A DNA stretch of 64,000 bases from DATJPY01 sp035506135 (GTDB lineage Bacteria; Myxococcota_A; UBA9160; PR03), in assembly GCA_035506135.1 (NCBI GenBank), contig DATJPY010000076.1:1-64000 (forward strand). The letters are read 5' to 3'. The position numbers were made by a program, and so were the translations under genes. Shown here in pieces: positions 16,477 to 25,000 of this stretch (position 1 is its first letter; each line of letters opens with the position of its first letter). Below the pieces are notes generated by a model. The model made no database searches, was not told the origin of the DNA, and saw only the letters and a program-made list of their open reading frames with translations.

Positions 16477-17544
16477 GTGGACGTCGGCATCCTCCTGATC
16501 TTCCAGAACTACCAGGGCCGCGGCAGCGATGCGGACATGGTGCGCGACCAGATGCGGCTGGCCGAGCTGGCCGAGCCGCTCGGCTACGACAAGGTGTGGC
16601 CGCCCGAGCACCACTTCACCGACTACTCGGCCTGCCCCGACAACGTGGCGTTCCTCGCCTGGCTGGCCGGCCGCACCTCGCGCATCCGCCTCGCCACCGG
16701 CGCGGTGATCGTCCCCTGGAACGATCCCCTGCGCGTGGCCGAGAAGATCGTGCTGCTCGACCACCTCTCCGGCGGGCGCGCGGTGCTCGGCCTCGGACGC
16801 GGCCTCTCGCGCTTCGAGTACGCGCACTTCCAGGTCGACATGGGCACCTCGCGCGCGCGCTTCGACGAGGCGGCGCGCATGATCGTCGACGCGGTCGAGA
16901 AGGGCGTGATCGAAGGGGAGGGCCCCTACTACCCACAGGTGCGCACGGAGATCCGCCCGCGGCCGCTGCGCGGCTTCCGCGACCGGCTCTACGCGGTCGG
17001 CATGTCGGGCGACTCGGTGGTGCAGGCCGCCGAGCTCGGCGCCCGCCTGATGACGTTCTCGCAGATGCCGTGGGAGCTGTACGCGCAGGGTCCCCTCAAG
17101 AGCTTCCGCGATTCGTGGCGGAGCCGGCACGGCAGCGAGCCGCCCCCGCCGCTCACCGGCGATCTCTTCTTCTGCGACACGGACGCGAGTCGCGCCGAGG
17201 CGATGGCGACCGAGTACATGACCAACTACTTCCTCACCATCGTCCACCACTACGAGCTGCTCTCGGATCACTTCAAGCACACGCCGGGCTACGAGCTCTA
17301 CGCCAACGCGTCGGAGGCGTTCCGGCAGGTCGGGCTCGAGACGGCGGTGCGCAGCTACGTCGGCGTGCAGAGCTGGGGAACGCCGCAGGCGATTCTCGAG
17401 AAGCTGCGCTGGCGGCGCGATCTGCTCGGCGCGTTCGAGCTCAACCTGATCGCGCACTACGGGGGGATGCCGTTGGAGGACGCCGAGCGCAGCCTGCGGC
17501 TCTTCGCGGAGCACGTCCTGCCGGAGGTGCATCGCTGGTCGTGA
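16477..17544 (+). CDS. LLM-class flavin-dependent monooxygenase
   Basis: GTG start at 16477 gives 355 residues beginning VDVGILLIFQNYQG, the first barrel strand of the luciferase family. Further marks are K-V-W-P-P-E-H-H-F-T-D-Y, the W-L-A-G-R-T-S-R-I-R-L-A-T-G-A segment, and L-S-G-G-R-A-V-L-G-L-G-R-G. The ribosome site is weak. The stop overlaps the GTG of the following amidohydrolase by the four bases GTGA, so the two are coupled. Compared with the other two monooxygenases here it belongs to the FMN-type alkanal-like branch. Substrate unknown. Confidence 0.86.
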   Translation: MDVGILLIFQNYQGRGSDADMVRDQMRLAELAEPLGYDKVWPPEHHFTDYSACPDNVAFLAWLAGRTSRIRLATGAVIVPWNDPLRVAEKIVLLDHLSGGRAVLGLGRGLSRFEYAHFQVDMGTSRARFDEAARMIVDAVEKGVIEGEGPYYPQVRTEIRPRPLRGFRDRLYAVGMSGDSVVQAAELGARLMTFSQMPWELYAQGPLKSFRDSWRSRHGSEPPPPLTGDLFFCDTDASRAEAMATEYMTNYFLTIVHHYELLSDHFKHTPGYELYANASEAFRQVGLETAVRSYVGVQSWGTPQAILEKLRWRRDLLGAFELNLIAHYGGMPLEDAERSLRLFAEHVLPEVHRWS

Positions 17545-18536
17545 GCGCGGGGCGCCACGACCACCACATCCACCTCTTCGCCGCCGCGGCCGCGCTGGCG
17601 TCGGCTGACTGCAGCCGCGATCCGGCTCGCGCGCTCGCCGCCGCGCAAGCGGACGCGCGCGGCTGGGTGCGCGGCGTCGGCTACCACGAGTCGGTCGCGG
17701 GCGGGCTCGACCGCGCCGCGCTCGACCGCATCCGCGGCGACGTTCCGGTGCGCGTGCAGCACCGGAGCGGCCAGCTCTGGGTGTTGAACTCCGCCGCGCT
17801 CGAGCGCCTCGACCTCGACTCCCCGGACGGGCTCCTCTACCGCGCCGACCGGCTGCTGCGGGAGCGCCTCGCTGCGGAGCCGCCGAGCCTCGCCGAGGTG
17901 GGCCGGCGCCTCACGCAGATCGGTGTCGCCTCGGTCACGGACGCCACCGCCACGAACGGACCGGCCGAGCTCGCCGCTTTCGCCGCGGCCCGGGCGCGCG
18001 GGGAGCTCCCGCAGCGCCTCGTCCTGATGGGAACGCTCGAGCTCTCGGACTGCAACCCCCCGTCCGGCATCGAGATTGGCCCCGTCAAGATCCACCTGGC
18101 GGAGGCCGAGCTGCCGCCGCTCGATCGGACCGTCGAGACGATCCGGGCCGCCCACGCCCGCGACCGCAACGCGGCGATCCACTGCGTGACGCGCGCCGAG
18201 CTGGTCTTCGCGCTCGCCGCCTACGAGAGCGCCGGTGTGCGCGCCGGCGACCGGCTCGAGCACGTGCACGTGGCGCCGCCTGACTGCGTGGCGTGGATCG
18301 CCCGGCTCGGGCTCGCCGTGTGCATCCACTCCGCGCTGATCGCCGAGCGCTACGACGACTGGCTGCGCGACGTCGAGCCCGGCGATCGAGCGTGGCTGGC
18401 TCCGATCGACGCGCTGCGCGAGGCCGGCGTCACGCTGCTCGAGGGCAGCGACGCGCCGTTCGGGCCGCTCGTCGCCGCAGGCCCGTCAACGCGAGGACGC
18501 TCGCTCCGGCAGCCAGCTCCGTACCCGGCTCGCTGA
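17541..18536 (+). CDS. Truncated amidohydrolase 3 (YtcJ-like) family protein
   Basis: The GTG at 17541 overlaps the monooxygenase stop. The protein (331 residues) opens almost directly with the metal motif H-D-H-H-I-H-L, whereas relatives carry about 50 residues before it. The barrel continues through V-R-V-Q-H-R-S-G, V-K-I-H-L, I-H-C-V-T-R and L-E-H-V-H-V to E-G-S-D-A-P-F-G near 18465. There the homology stops. The remaining residues read antisense through the end of the convergent PEP-CTERM gene. About 100 C-terminal residues of the family are missing. The protein may be an inactive remnant or a minimal barrel. All first-sphere metal ligands seem kept. Confidence 0.72.
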   Translation: MSAGRHDHHIHLFAAAAALASADCSRDPARALAAAQADARGWVRGVGYHESVAGGLDRAALDRIRGDVPVRVQHRSGQLWVLNSAALERLDLDSPDGLLYRADRLLRERLAAEPPSLAEVGRRLTQIGVASVTDATATNGPAELAAFAAARARGELPQRLVLMGTLELSDCNPPSGIEIGPVKIHLAEAELPPLDRTVETIRAAHARDRNAAIHCVTRAELVFALAAYESAGVRAGDRLEHVHVAPPDCVAWIARLGLAVCIHSALIAERYDDWLRDVEPGDRAWLAPIDALREAGVTLLEGSDAPFGPLVAAGPSTRGRSLRQPAPYPAR

Positions 18537-20898
18537 CGCAGAGGACTCCCGAGCCGCCCGGCTCAGCGCGCACGATCAGCTCGCGTCCGTCCTGGAGCTG
18601 GGCCCAGAGTGCGACCTGACCGGCGTCGTTCAGGCCGAAGCGCTGGAAGTCGAGGTTGATGACGGTCGATCCGCAGAGCGAGTCGCCGCCGGCGAGGATC
18701 TTGTCCGCCACCGGATCGCCGCCACCGTAGACCCCGGAGTGATCGCTGCCGGCGATCAGGAGCCCAAGATCGCCTGCGTCGTTCAGGGCGACCTCTTCGG
18801 CGACCGGGTTGGCGGGGAAGCCGGGCGTCTTGGCGTCCCAGACCCTGGTCAGGTCGACGTACGCGGCTTCGACGCTGTCGACGCCGTCGAAGTACTGCGC
18901 GCCGTAGCCGATGCTGCCCGCCTCGTTGATCGCGAACCCGTAGCTGCTGCCGACCTCGGAGAGGTCACAGCTCGGGTTCGCGAAGCTGTTCAACGCGACC
19001 TCCTCGGCGACCCCGAGCGTGCTTCCCCGCATGACGGCCTCGTCGCACGGCTCCGCGTCCGAGAGCCCGAAGAACGCGACCTGGCCGTTCTCGGCGATGT
19101 CGGGCTGAGGGAATCCGAAGATGCCCGTGATCTTGTTTCCCTCCGCCAGGGTGTCTCCTCTCTGGAAGAGCGTGGTCGTTCCCTGCGAGTCGACGCGCAG
19201 CACGGCGAGCGGGGAGCCGTCGATGACGACGAGCACGCCGGCGCCGTTCACGGCCGGAGACCTGAAGAACGTGGTCGATCGATAGAGGGGCGAGAGGAGC
19301 CCGTGTGCGCTCCGGAAGACGGCCATTCCCTGTGCGTCCGCTCCGCTGAAGGCGACGTTCCCCGCGTCGAACGAGCCGATGCTCAAGATCGAGACCACCT
19401 CCTGGCCCTGGAGGCCGGTGAGCTGGTCGTACCCGTCGATCGAGAGGTCCGCCTGCGACCCGGTGAAGAGCGCAAGCCCCTGGCTCGTCGCGCGGGCCGC
19501 GAAGGCGACCGTGCCGTCCGAATCGATGGCCGGAGGGTCGAAGCCGATGAGCTCGGCGAAGGGTCCGCCGTGGAAGGGTCCACCGTCGGTGCTCGCGATG
19601 ACCGTCAGATGGTAGGAGCCGGCGCGCACGCACCAGGGTGCGAGCACGGCGACGAGGAAGGTTGCGAACAGCCGGAGCCGCCGAGGCATCGGACGGAAGC
19701 GGCCTCGGCGGCGGATCGCCGCCAGCGCGAGCGCCGCGGCGGCCGCGCACAGGGAAGCCGCCGGCTCCGGTACGGTGATGCACTGGCCGCCCGGCCCGGT
19801 GCTGGGATCGGCGCGCACCACCAGATTGCGCCCGTCCGAGAGCCGTACGTACAGCGCGAGCTGACCGGCGTCGTTCTGGCCGTAGCGCTGGAAGTCGATG
19901 TCGGTCGCGGTGGCATCGCAGAGCCGGTCGCCCGAGGCCAGCACCTTGTCGGCCAGCGGATCGGACCCCGTGTAGACCCCGAACCCGCTGCCGCTCTCGA
20001 TCTGGAAGGCCACCCCGCCGTCGTCGTTGAGCGCGACGGCCTCCACGCTCGGTGAGTCCCCGAAGCCGGGCATGTGGTCGTCCCACACCTTCGTCGAGTC
20101 GACGAACACCGTCCCGATGTCGTTGGTGGGATCGAAGACGAAGGGAGCGTAGGCGACGCTCCCGCTCTCGTTGATCGCGAGCGGGACCGATCCGCTGGAG
20201 TCCCAGTCGCACTGCTCATCGTGTCCCAGGGCGATCACCTCGGCGCCGCCGACGATGCTGCGCATGAAGGCCTCGTCGCAGGGACCCGACGGGAAGTCGA
20301 TGTCGGCGAAGAATGCCACCTGGCTCGTGTCGTTGATGTCCGGCGGAGGACCGAAGGGAATGTCGAATATCGTGCCGCCCGCGACCTGATCGTTCTTCTG
20401 GAGCAGGATCTCGGAGCCCTGAACGTCCGCGCGCACGAGCTCGAGGTCGTCGACCAGGACGACCTCGCCGAGGGCGTTCACGGCCGGAGGGCCGCTCGAG
20501 ACGGTCGGGCCGAAGAGGGGGATGAGGGGGCCCACGGCCTCGGGTCCGCGATAGACCGTCGAGCTCGCCCGGAAGGCGACGAAGCCGGCGACGAACGAGC
20601 CGATCTCCGAGACGTCCACCGAGACCTGACCCTGGCGTCCGGTGATCTGGACGTAGTCGTCGAGCGAGCTCCCGGGCTGCGACGCCGTGAAGATCGCGCT
20701 GCCGGTACCCGGGGCGGTGGCGAGGAAGGCGACCCGGCCCCCTGCGTCGATGCTCGGCGGGACGAAGGCGGCGACCGCTCCTCCCGCGAACGGCGCCCGC
20801 GCGCTGCTGGCGATCACCACGAAGTCGTAGGACCCCGCGCGGCCGCTCGAAGCGATCAGGGCGGACGCGAGCACGAGAAGCCAGAGCGGGCGATGCAT
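18430..20898 (-). CDS. Double-length exported NxxGxxAF-repeat protein with internal PEP-CTERM and internal signal peptide
   Basis: ATG at 20898 (AAGGAGTG upstream), 822 residues. The first half has a signal peptide (LWLLVLASALIASSGRA), then a propeller-like body built of N-x-x-G-x-V-A-F repeats. It closes with a PEP-CTERM tail V-P-E-P, a hydrophobic stretch and R-R-R-G-R. Without a stop the frame runs on into MPRRLRLFATFLVAVLAP..., a second signal peptide (ATG at 19689). A homologous second body follows and ends S-E-P-G, hydrophobic, R-R-R. Both mature parts begin G-S-Y. It looks like two tandem paralogues joined after loss of the first stop. Repeats of this type occur in PEP-CTERM choice-of-anchor proteins. 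Function unknown. Confidence 0.8.
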   Translation of the reverse strand: MHRPLWLLVLASALIASSGRAGSYDFVVIASSARAPFAGGAVAAFVPPSIDAGGRVAFLATAPGTGSAIFTASQPGSSLDDYVQITGRQGQVSVDVSEIGSFVAGFVAFRASSTVYRGPEAVGPLIPLFGPTVSSGPPAVNALGEVVLVDDLELVRADVQGSEILLQKNDQVAGGTIFDIPFGPPPDINDTSQVAFFADIDFPSGPCDEAFMRSIVGGAEVIALGHDEQCDWDSSGSVPLAINESGSVAYAPFVFDPTNDIGTVFVDSTKVWDDHMPGFGDSPSVEAVALNDDGGVAFQIESGSGFGVYTGSDPLADKVLASGDRLCDATATDIDFQRYGQNDAGQLALYVRLSDGRNLVVRADPSTGPGGQCITVPEPAASLCAAAAALALAAIRRRGRFRPMPRRLRLFATFLVAVLAPWCVRAGSYHLTVIASTDGGPFHGGPFAELIGFDPPAIDSDGTVAFAARATSQGLALFTGSQADLSIDGYDQLTGLQGQEVVSILSIGSFDAGNVAFSGADAQGMAVFRSAHGLLSPLYRSTTFFRSPAVNGAGVLVVIDGSPLAVLRVDSQGTTTLFQRGDTLAEGNKITGIFGFPQPDIAENGQVAFFGLSDAEPCDEAVMRGSTLGVAEEVALNSFANPSCDLSEVGSSYGFAINEAGSIGYGAQYFDGVDSVEAAYVDLTRVWDAKTPGFPANPVAEEVALNDAGDLGLLIAGSDHSGVYGGGDPVADKILAGGDSLCGSTVINLDFQRFGLNDAGQVALWAQLQDGRELIVRAEPGGSGVLCVSEPGTELAAGASVLALTGLRRRAARTARRCPRAA

Positions 20899-20986
20899 CG
20901 GCGAGCACTCCTTCCCCCCGCAACATTGCAAAGCGTAACCGCGACGCCGTTGCGCCGCCGCTACGATGCGGGCGAGGGGGAGCGCC

Positions 20987-22210
20987 ATGCGGGGCGGCCG
21001 GTGGGGGATCGACGCGAGGCGCTGGGCTCCCGTACCGGTGATCGCGGTGCTCTTCGCGGCGTGCGCCACGACGGTCGGGGAGTACAGCGAATCCCCCCTC
21101 GGCCTCTACCAGTGCGTCGAGCCGGCGGTCGCTCTCGCCGTCGTGCCGCCGCGGCCTCCGCCGGGCCCGGCGCCTCCCGGCAAGCAGCCGGCGAAGCCGA
21201 AGGCGCCGCAGACAGCGAAGGCCAAGAGCAAGAAGAAGCAGCAGCTCCGCGTCGCCGCGGCGCCTCCCCCGATGATCGCGACCCAGCTCTGCGCCAGCGG
21301 CAAGCTCCCGGCCGGCAAGCCCGCGGAGCCGACGGTGGCGAAGGGCAATCCGCTGCTCGGCCCCATCGACCGCACGACCGAGAGCTTCTTCGGCGGCTCG
21401 TCGGACGAGTCCGCCTCGATCGCGCCGGCCGTCCTGGCACTCGACACCGCGTACCCGCGCACCACGCCGAGCTCCGGCCCGAAGCCGCCGGCCGATCCGT
21501 CCGGCTGTCAGGGCGTCGCGTACTACGGCGCCTGCTTCTACTACGGCGCGGCGATCGACCCGCGCAAGGGCGGCGGCGGCGGCATGACGTTCGCGATCGA
21601 GCGGCCCGCCTACGACGGCACCGGCGGCGCCGGCCACACGCTCGACGAGATCGCCGTGCAGGGCGGGCCGGCCGGCGGCGACATCGTCGAGCTGGGCTGG
21701 AACGTGTCGACGTCGCAGTATGGTGACGCCGATCCCCACCTCTTCGTGTTCCACTGGAAGGGCTGGGACCCGACCTGCTACGACGGCTGCGGCTGGCAGC
21801 AGGTCAGCCCGATCTACTTTCCGGGGATGAGCCTCGCCTCGATCGCGGGCCGGTCCGTCTACGGCGGCTGGATGCACTACCAGGGCAACTGGTGGGCTTG
21901 GTTCGACGGGAACTGGATCGGCTACTTCCCGGACTCCGAGTGGAACGGCCAGTTCGCGGAGAGCTCGCTGGTGCAGTGGTTCGGCGAGGTGGCGAGCGCC
22001 AACGGGGTACCTCCGCGCACCGACATGGGGAGCGGCGCGTATCCGGCTGACCCCAAGGCCGCCGAGAACGCCAATCTCTGCGAGGTCGACGACGCGCGCT
22101 GGGTCTGCTCGTACCACGACCAGCAGCGCCTGCGCTCGACGTATCGGCCCTACTACGAGATCGACCGGAGCGGCGCCGGCAAGACCCGCTACGGCGGACC
22201 CGGCGAGTAA
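20987..22210 (+). CDS. Neprosin-domain (glutamic peptidase-like) lipoprotein
   Basis: ATG at 20987 with GGGGGAG upstream, 407 residues. Residues 15-26 form a lipoprotein-type signal ending L-F-A-A-C, with C26 the likely lipidated residue. A low-complexity linker rich in proline, alanine and lysine covers about 52-95. From about 175 to 350 the pattern is that of the neprosin domain known from plant prolyl endopeptidases: V-E-L-G-W (E235), H-L-F-V-F-H-W, Y-G-G, N-W-W-A-W-F, G-Y-F-P and W-F-G-E-V (E334). E235 and E334 correspond to the places of the two catalytic glutamates. It would be tethered in the envelope. Its protease activity is an inference. Confidence 0.78.
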   Translation: MRGGRWGIDARRWAPVPVIAVLFAACATTVGEYSESPLGLYQCVEPAVALAVVPPRPPPGPAPPGKQPAKPKAPQTAKAKSKKKQQLRVAAAPPPMIATQLCASGKLPAGKPAEPTVAKGNPLLGPIDRTTESFFGGSSDESASIAPAVLALDTAYPRTTPSSGPKPPADPSGCQGVAYYGACFYYGAAIDPRKGGGGGMTFAIERPAYDGTGGAGHTLDEIAVQGGPAGGDIVELGWNVSTSQYGDADPHLFVFHWKGWDPTCYDGCGWQQVSPIYFPGMSLASIAGRSVYGGWMHYQGNWWAWFDGNWIGYFPDSEWNGQFAESSLVQWFGEVASANGVPPRTDMGSGAYPADPKAAENANLCEVDDARWVCSYHDQQRLRSTYRPYYEIDRSGAGKTRYGGPGE

Positions 22211-22223
22211 GTCGCGTCCGGAG

Positions 22224-23930
22224 CTACGGCTCGACCGTCGTGGTGTCGCGCCCCGAGCGCAGCACCGCTCCGGGGCGCTCGCCGGACATCGCGCCCTCGC
22301 GCACGACCTCGACGCCGTTCACGAACACACGATCGATGCCGGCGGCCTCGGCGAACAGGCGCGCCGCGCCGCCCGGCAGGTCGAAGCGCGTGTGGATCGG
22401 GCCGGGCGCGACGGTCGCGGGGTCGAGGACCACGAGATCGGCGTGCCAGCCGATGGCCACCCGCCCGCGCTCCGAGAGCCCGTAGAGGCGCGCGGGCTGG
22501 TCGGTCAGCGCTCGGATCGCATCCTCGAGCGGGATCAGCCCGCGCTCGCGCACCGCGCTCCCGAGCAGCGACGTGGAGACCGTGAAGGAGTCGATCATGT
22601 CGAGGTGCGCACCCGCGTCCGAGGCGCCGATCAGGACGCGCGGATCGCGCCAGACCTCCGCGCGCAGCTTCCAGGTGGCGTCGTCGTCGCCCCCGAGCGC
22701 GGGCTTGAAGGTGGTGCGCAGGTCGTCGGCCAGCGCGACGTCGAGCAGCGCGTCGAAGGGCGCGACGCCGCGCTCCTTCGCGACGTCGCCCACCGTCCTG
22801 CCGCGCCACGGCGCGTTCTCGGCCGACCAGGTCTCCTCGATCTGGTAGTGCTCCCAGCGGGCGGCGAAGCCCATCGGGCCGGCGTTGCGCGCGCCCTCCT
22901 CGAGCTTCGCCCGCACGGCGGGATCCGCGAGGGCGCGCTTGCGCTCGGGAAGCGGGAGCGTCACTACCGGCGCCCACCCCGGCAGCGCATCGAGCACGAA
23001 CGCCGACACGAGGTTGAGTCGGAGCGTGATGGGCTGAGGGACCGTGAGCGCCACCACGCGGCCGCCGCGCGCCGCCGCGACGTCGCTCGCGGCGAGCTGG
23101 GCGCGGTGGGCCTCGGGCGCGAACGAGACCACCGCCAGCATGTTCCAGTTGAGCGGACGCCGGGCCGCAGCCGACATGTCGGCCATCACGTCGACCTGCT
23201 CGTCGCTGAAGCGCCCCAGCCCCGGGATGAACTCGAGGCTCGTGCCGGGCGCGTCGCGGAGCACGCCGGCCAGCGCCACCAGCTCGTCGCGATCGGCCGC
23301 GCGCGAGGGCACCGGGCGGCCGTCGCCGTCGTTGTGCGTGGCGGCCCACGACGACGAGAAGCCGAGCCCGCCCTCGGCGAGCGACTGCGCCAGCAGCGCC
23401 TTCATCGCGTCGAGGTCCTGCGCACGGGCCGGCTCGCCCACCGCGCGCTCGCCCATGGCGATGCGCCGCAGCGGGCAGTGGCCGACCAGGAAGCCGGCGT
23501 TGATCGCGAGCGTCCCGTCGAGTCGGTCGAGGTACTCGCCGAACGAGGTCCAGTCCCAGGGCACGCCCTGCGCCAGGCTCTCGAGCGGCATGCCCTCGAC
23601 GCGGGCGAGCATGCGCATCAGGTAGTCGGCCTCGGAGGGCCGCAAGGGCGCGATCGAGAAGCCGCAATTGCCCCCGATCACCGTGGTGACGCCGTGGAGC
23701 GGTGAGGGCGACAGCGTTGGGTCCCAGAACACCTGTGCGTCGTAGTGCGTGTGCAGGTCGACGAAGCCGGGGCACAGGACGCGACCGGCGGCGTCGACGG
23801 TGCGCGCGGCGGACTCGCCGAGATCGCCGATCGCGACGACCCGCCCGTCGCGGACGCCGACGTCCGCGCGCCGGCCGGGCGCCCCGCTCCCGTCGATGAG
23901 CGTGCCGCCGCGGATCGCGAGATCGAGCAT
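22224..23930 (-). CDS. N-acyl-D-amino-acid deacylase / D-aminoacylase family amidohydrolase
   Basis: The ATG at 23930 follows GGAGGAG and gives 568 residues. The N-terminal composite domain (L-A-I-R-G-G-T-L-I-D-G-S-G) leads to the metal motif F-V-D-L-H-T-H-Y-D-A-Q. Next come G-N-C-G-F and the late D-A-G-A-H segment, and the C-terminal H-A-D-L-V-V-L-D closes the fold. This is the full architecture of the D-aminoacylase subfamily, which removes acyl groups from D-amino acids or acts on related amides. The neprosin gene converges with 13 bases between the stops. Unlike the amidohydrolase at 17541 it is intact. Confidence 0.88.
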   Translation of the reverse strand: MLDLAIRGGTLIDGSGAPGRRADVGVRDGRVVAIGDLGESAARTVDAAGRVLCPGFVDLHTHYDAQVFWDPTLSPSPLHGVTTVIGGNCGFSIAPLRPSEADYLMRMLARVEGMPLESLAQGVPWDWTSFGEYLDRLDGTLAINAGFLVGHCPLRRIAMGERAVGEPARAQDLDAMKALLAQSLAEGGLGFSSSWAATHNDGDGRPVPSRAADRDELVALAGVLRDAPGTSLEFIPGLGRFSDEQVDVMADMSAAARRPLNWNMLAVVSFAPEAHRAQLAASDVAAARGGRVVALTVPQPITLRLNLVSAFVLDALPGWAPVVTLPLPERKRALADPAVRAKLEEGARNAGPMGFAARWEHYQIEETWSAENAPWRGRTVGDVAKERGVAPFDALLDVALADDLRTTFKPALGGDDDATWKLRAEVWRDPRVLIGASDAGAHLDMIDSFTVSTSLLGSAVRERGLIPLEDAIRALTDQPARLYGLSERGRVAIGWHADLVVLDPATVAPGPIHTRFDLPGGAARLFAEAAGIDRVFVNGVEVVREGAMSGERPGAVLRSGRDTTTVEP

Positions 23931-24018
23931 GGGTCTCCTCCGGTCGGTGCGAGAGGCGAGGATCCCGAGGGTCGCCGAGCTGCGGCCGCGCGGCAATGTC
24001 GGCCCGGCGACGGCGCTG

Positions 24019-24783
24019 TCAGAGGCCCAGGAGCTCGGTCACGTGGTGGTCCCGCCCGGCCGTGTACCCGCCGTCGACTGCGATCGCCTGGCCCGACACG
24101 AACGACGCGTCGGCCGAGAGCAGGAAGCTCGCCACCGCGGCGATCTCCTCGGGCCGCCCGAAGCGGCGCAGCTTGTGCTCGCGGCGGATCTCCTCGCGCA
24201 CGGAAGCCAGCGCCGGCGCGCCGAGAACGCCGTCGAGCATCGGCGTCTCGATGAAGCCGGGGCAGATGGCGTTGGCGCGGATCCCGGCGCGCCCGTAGTC
24301 GATCGCCAGGTTCTTGGTGAGCAGCACCACGCCGCCCTTCGAGGCGTTGTAGGCGCTCCCGCCCGCGGTCCCCTCGAGGCCTTCGATGCTCGCCAGGTTC
24401 ACCAGGGCGCCGCGCTCGCCGGCGCGCGGCGGCTGACGGAGCATCTGCGTGAGCGCGTGCTTGCAGACGAGGAAGGTGCCCTTCAGGTTGATCTCGAGGA
24501 CCCGGTCCCAGGCCGCGGCATCGAGCGCGTGGGCCGCGCCGCCGCCCGCGACGCCGGCGGCGTTCACGACGCCGTCGAGTCGGCCGTGCTCGGCGGCGAT
24601 GCGCGCGACGAGCGCCGCGACCGCCGCCTCGTCGCGCACGTCGAGCGAGGCGACGCCGGGCGCCGGCGCGACGTCGGCGCCGACCACGCGCGCGCCTTCG
24701 GCGCGAAAGCGCTCGGCGCAGGCACTCCCGATCCCGGAGGCCGCACCGGTCACCAGCATCGTCCGGTCGTCCAGTCTCGCCAT
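24019..24783 (-). CDS. SDR family oxidoreductase
   Basis: 254 residues, the classical SDR length. T-G-A-A-S-G-I-G is the cofactor motif, N-A-A-G the stabilising motif, and Y-N-A-S-K the catalytic pair. An S-I-E-G serine region and a C-P-G-F-I-E-T-P segment complete the set. GGAGGAG precedes the ATG, and a TAGCCT box lies at 24829-24824. It follows the D-aminoacylase on the same strand with an 88-base gap. NAD(P)-dependent alcohol or ketone oxidoreduction is certain at the family level; the substrate is not. Confidence 0.88.
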   Translation of the reverse strand: MARLDDRTMLVTGAASGIGSACAERFRAEGARVVGADVAPAPGVASLDVRDEAAVAALVARIAAEHGRLDGVVNAAGVAGGGAAHALDAAAWDRVLEINLKGTFLVCKHALTQMLRQPPRAGERGALVNLASIEGLEGTAGGSAYNASKGGVVLLTKNLAIDYGRAGIRANAICPGFIETPMLDGVLGAPALASVREEIRREHKLRRFGRPEEIAAVASFLLSADASFVSGQAIAVDGGYTAGRDHHVTELLGL

Positions 24784-24921
24784 GGTCGCTCCTCCAGCGG
24801 CTCGCGGTGCGGGGCGAGCCGGGAGGCTACGGCGACTTCGGCGAGGGCGCTCCGGATCGACGGGGCCGAGCGCAGTTGCCCCGATGCTCGCAGTCCTGCA
24901 ACGTTGTGGGCGTTGCCGACC

Positions 24922-24990
24922 GGGCAGGGCGCCTGGCCCGCTGACTCATGAGGGCAGGGCGCGCGGCGCCTGGCCCGCCGATTCATGAAG
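24922..24990. repeat. Two imperfect direct repeats upstream of the hypothetical gene
   Basis: GGGCAGGGCGCCTGGCCCG followed by CTGACTCATGAG (24922-24952) is repeated with small insertions as GGGCAGGGCGCGCGGCGCC, TGGCCCGCCG and ATTCATGAAG (24952-24990). The repeats fill the end of a 217-base gap that otherwise shows no gene. They may be a regulatory duplication or decay product. Confidence 0.5.
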
Positions 24991-25000
24991 AGGGGAAGGC

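Noticed and set aside
20966..20986. Earlier ATG for the neprosin-like lipoprotein
   Set aside because: No ribosome site precedes it, while GGGGGAG precedes the ATG at 20987.
20899..21069. 57-residue N-terminal extension of the double PEP-CTERM gene
   Set aside because: It would run into the divergent neprosin gene and lacks an RBS. The ATG at 20898 has AAGGAGTG and starts a proper signal peptide.
24784..25000. Possible small gene in the 217-base gap
   Set aside because: No frame with RBS and plausible composition; only the two direct repeats and a -10-like box are seen.
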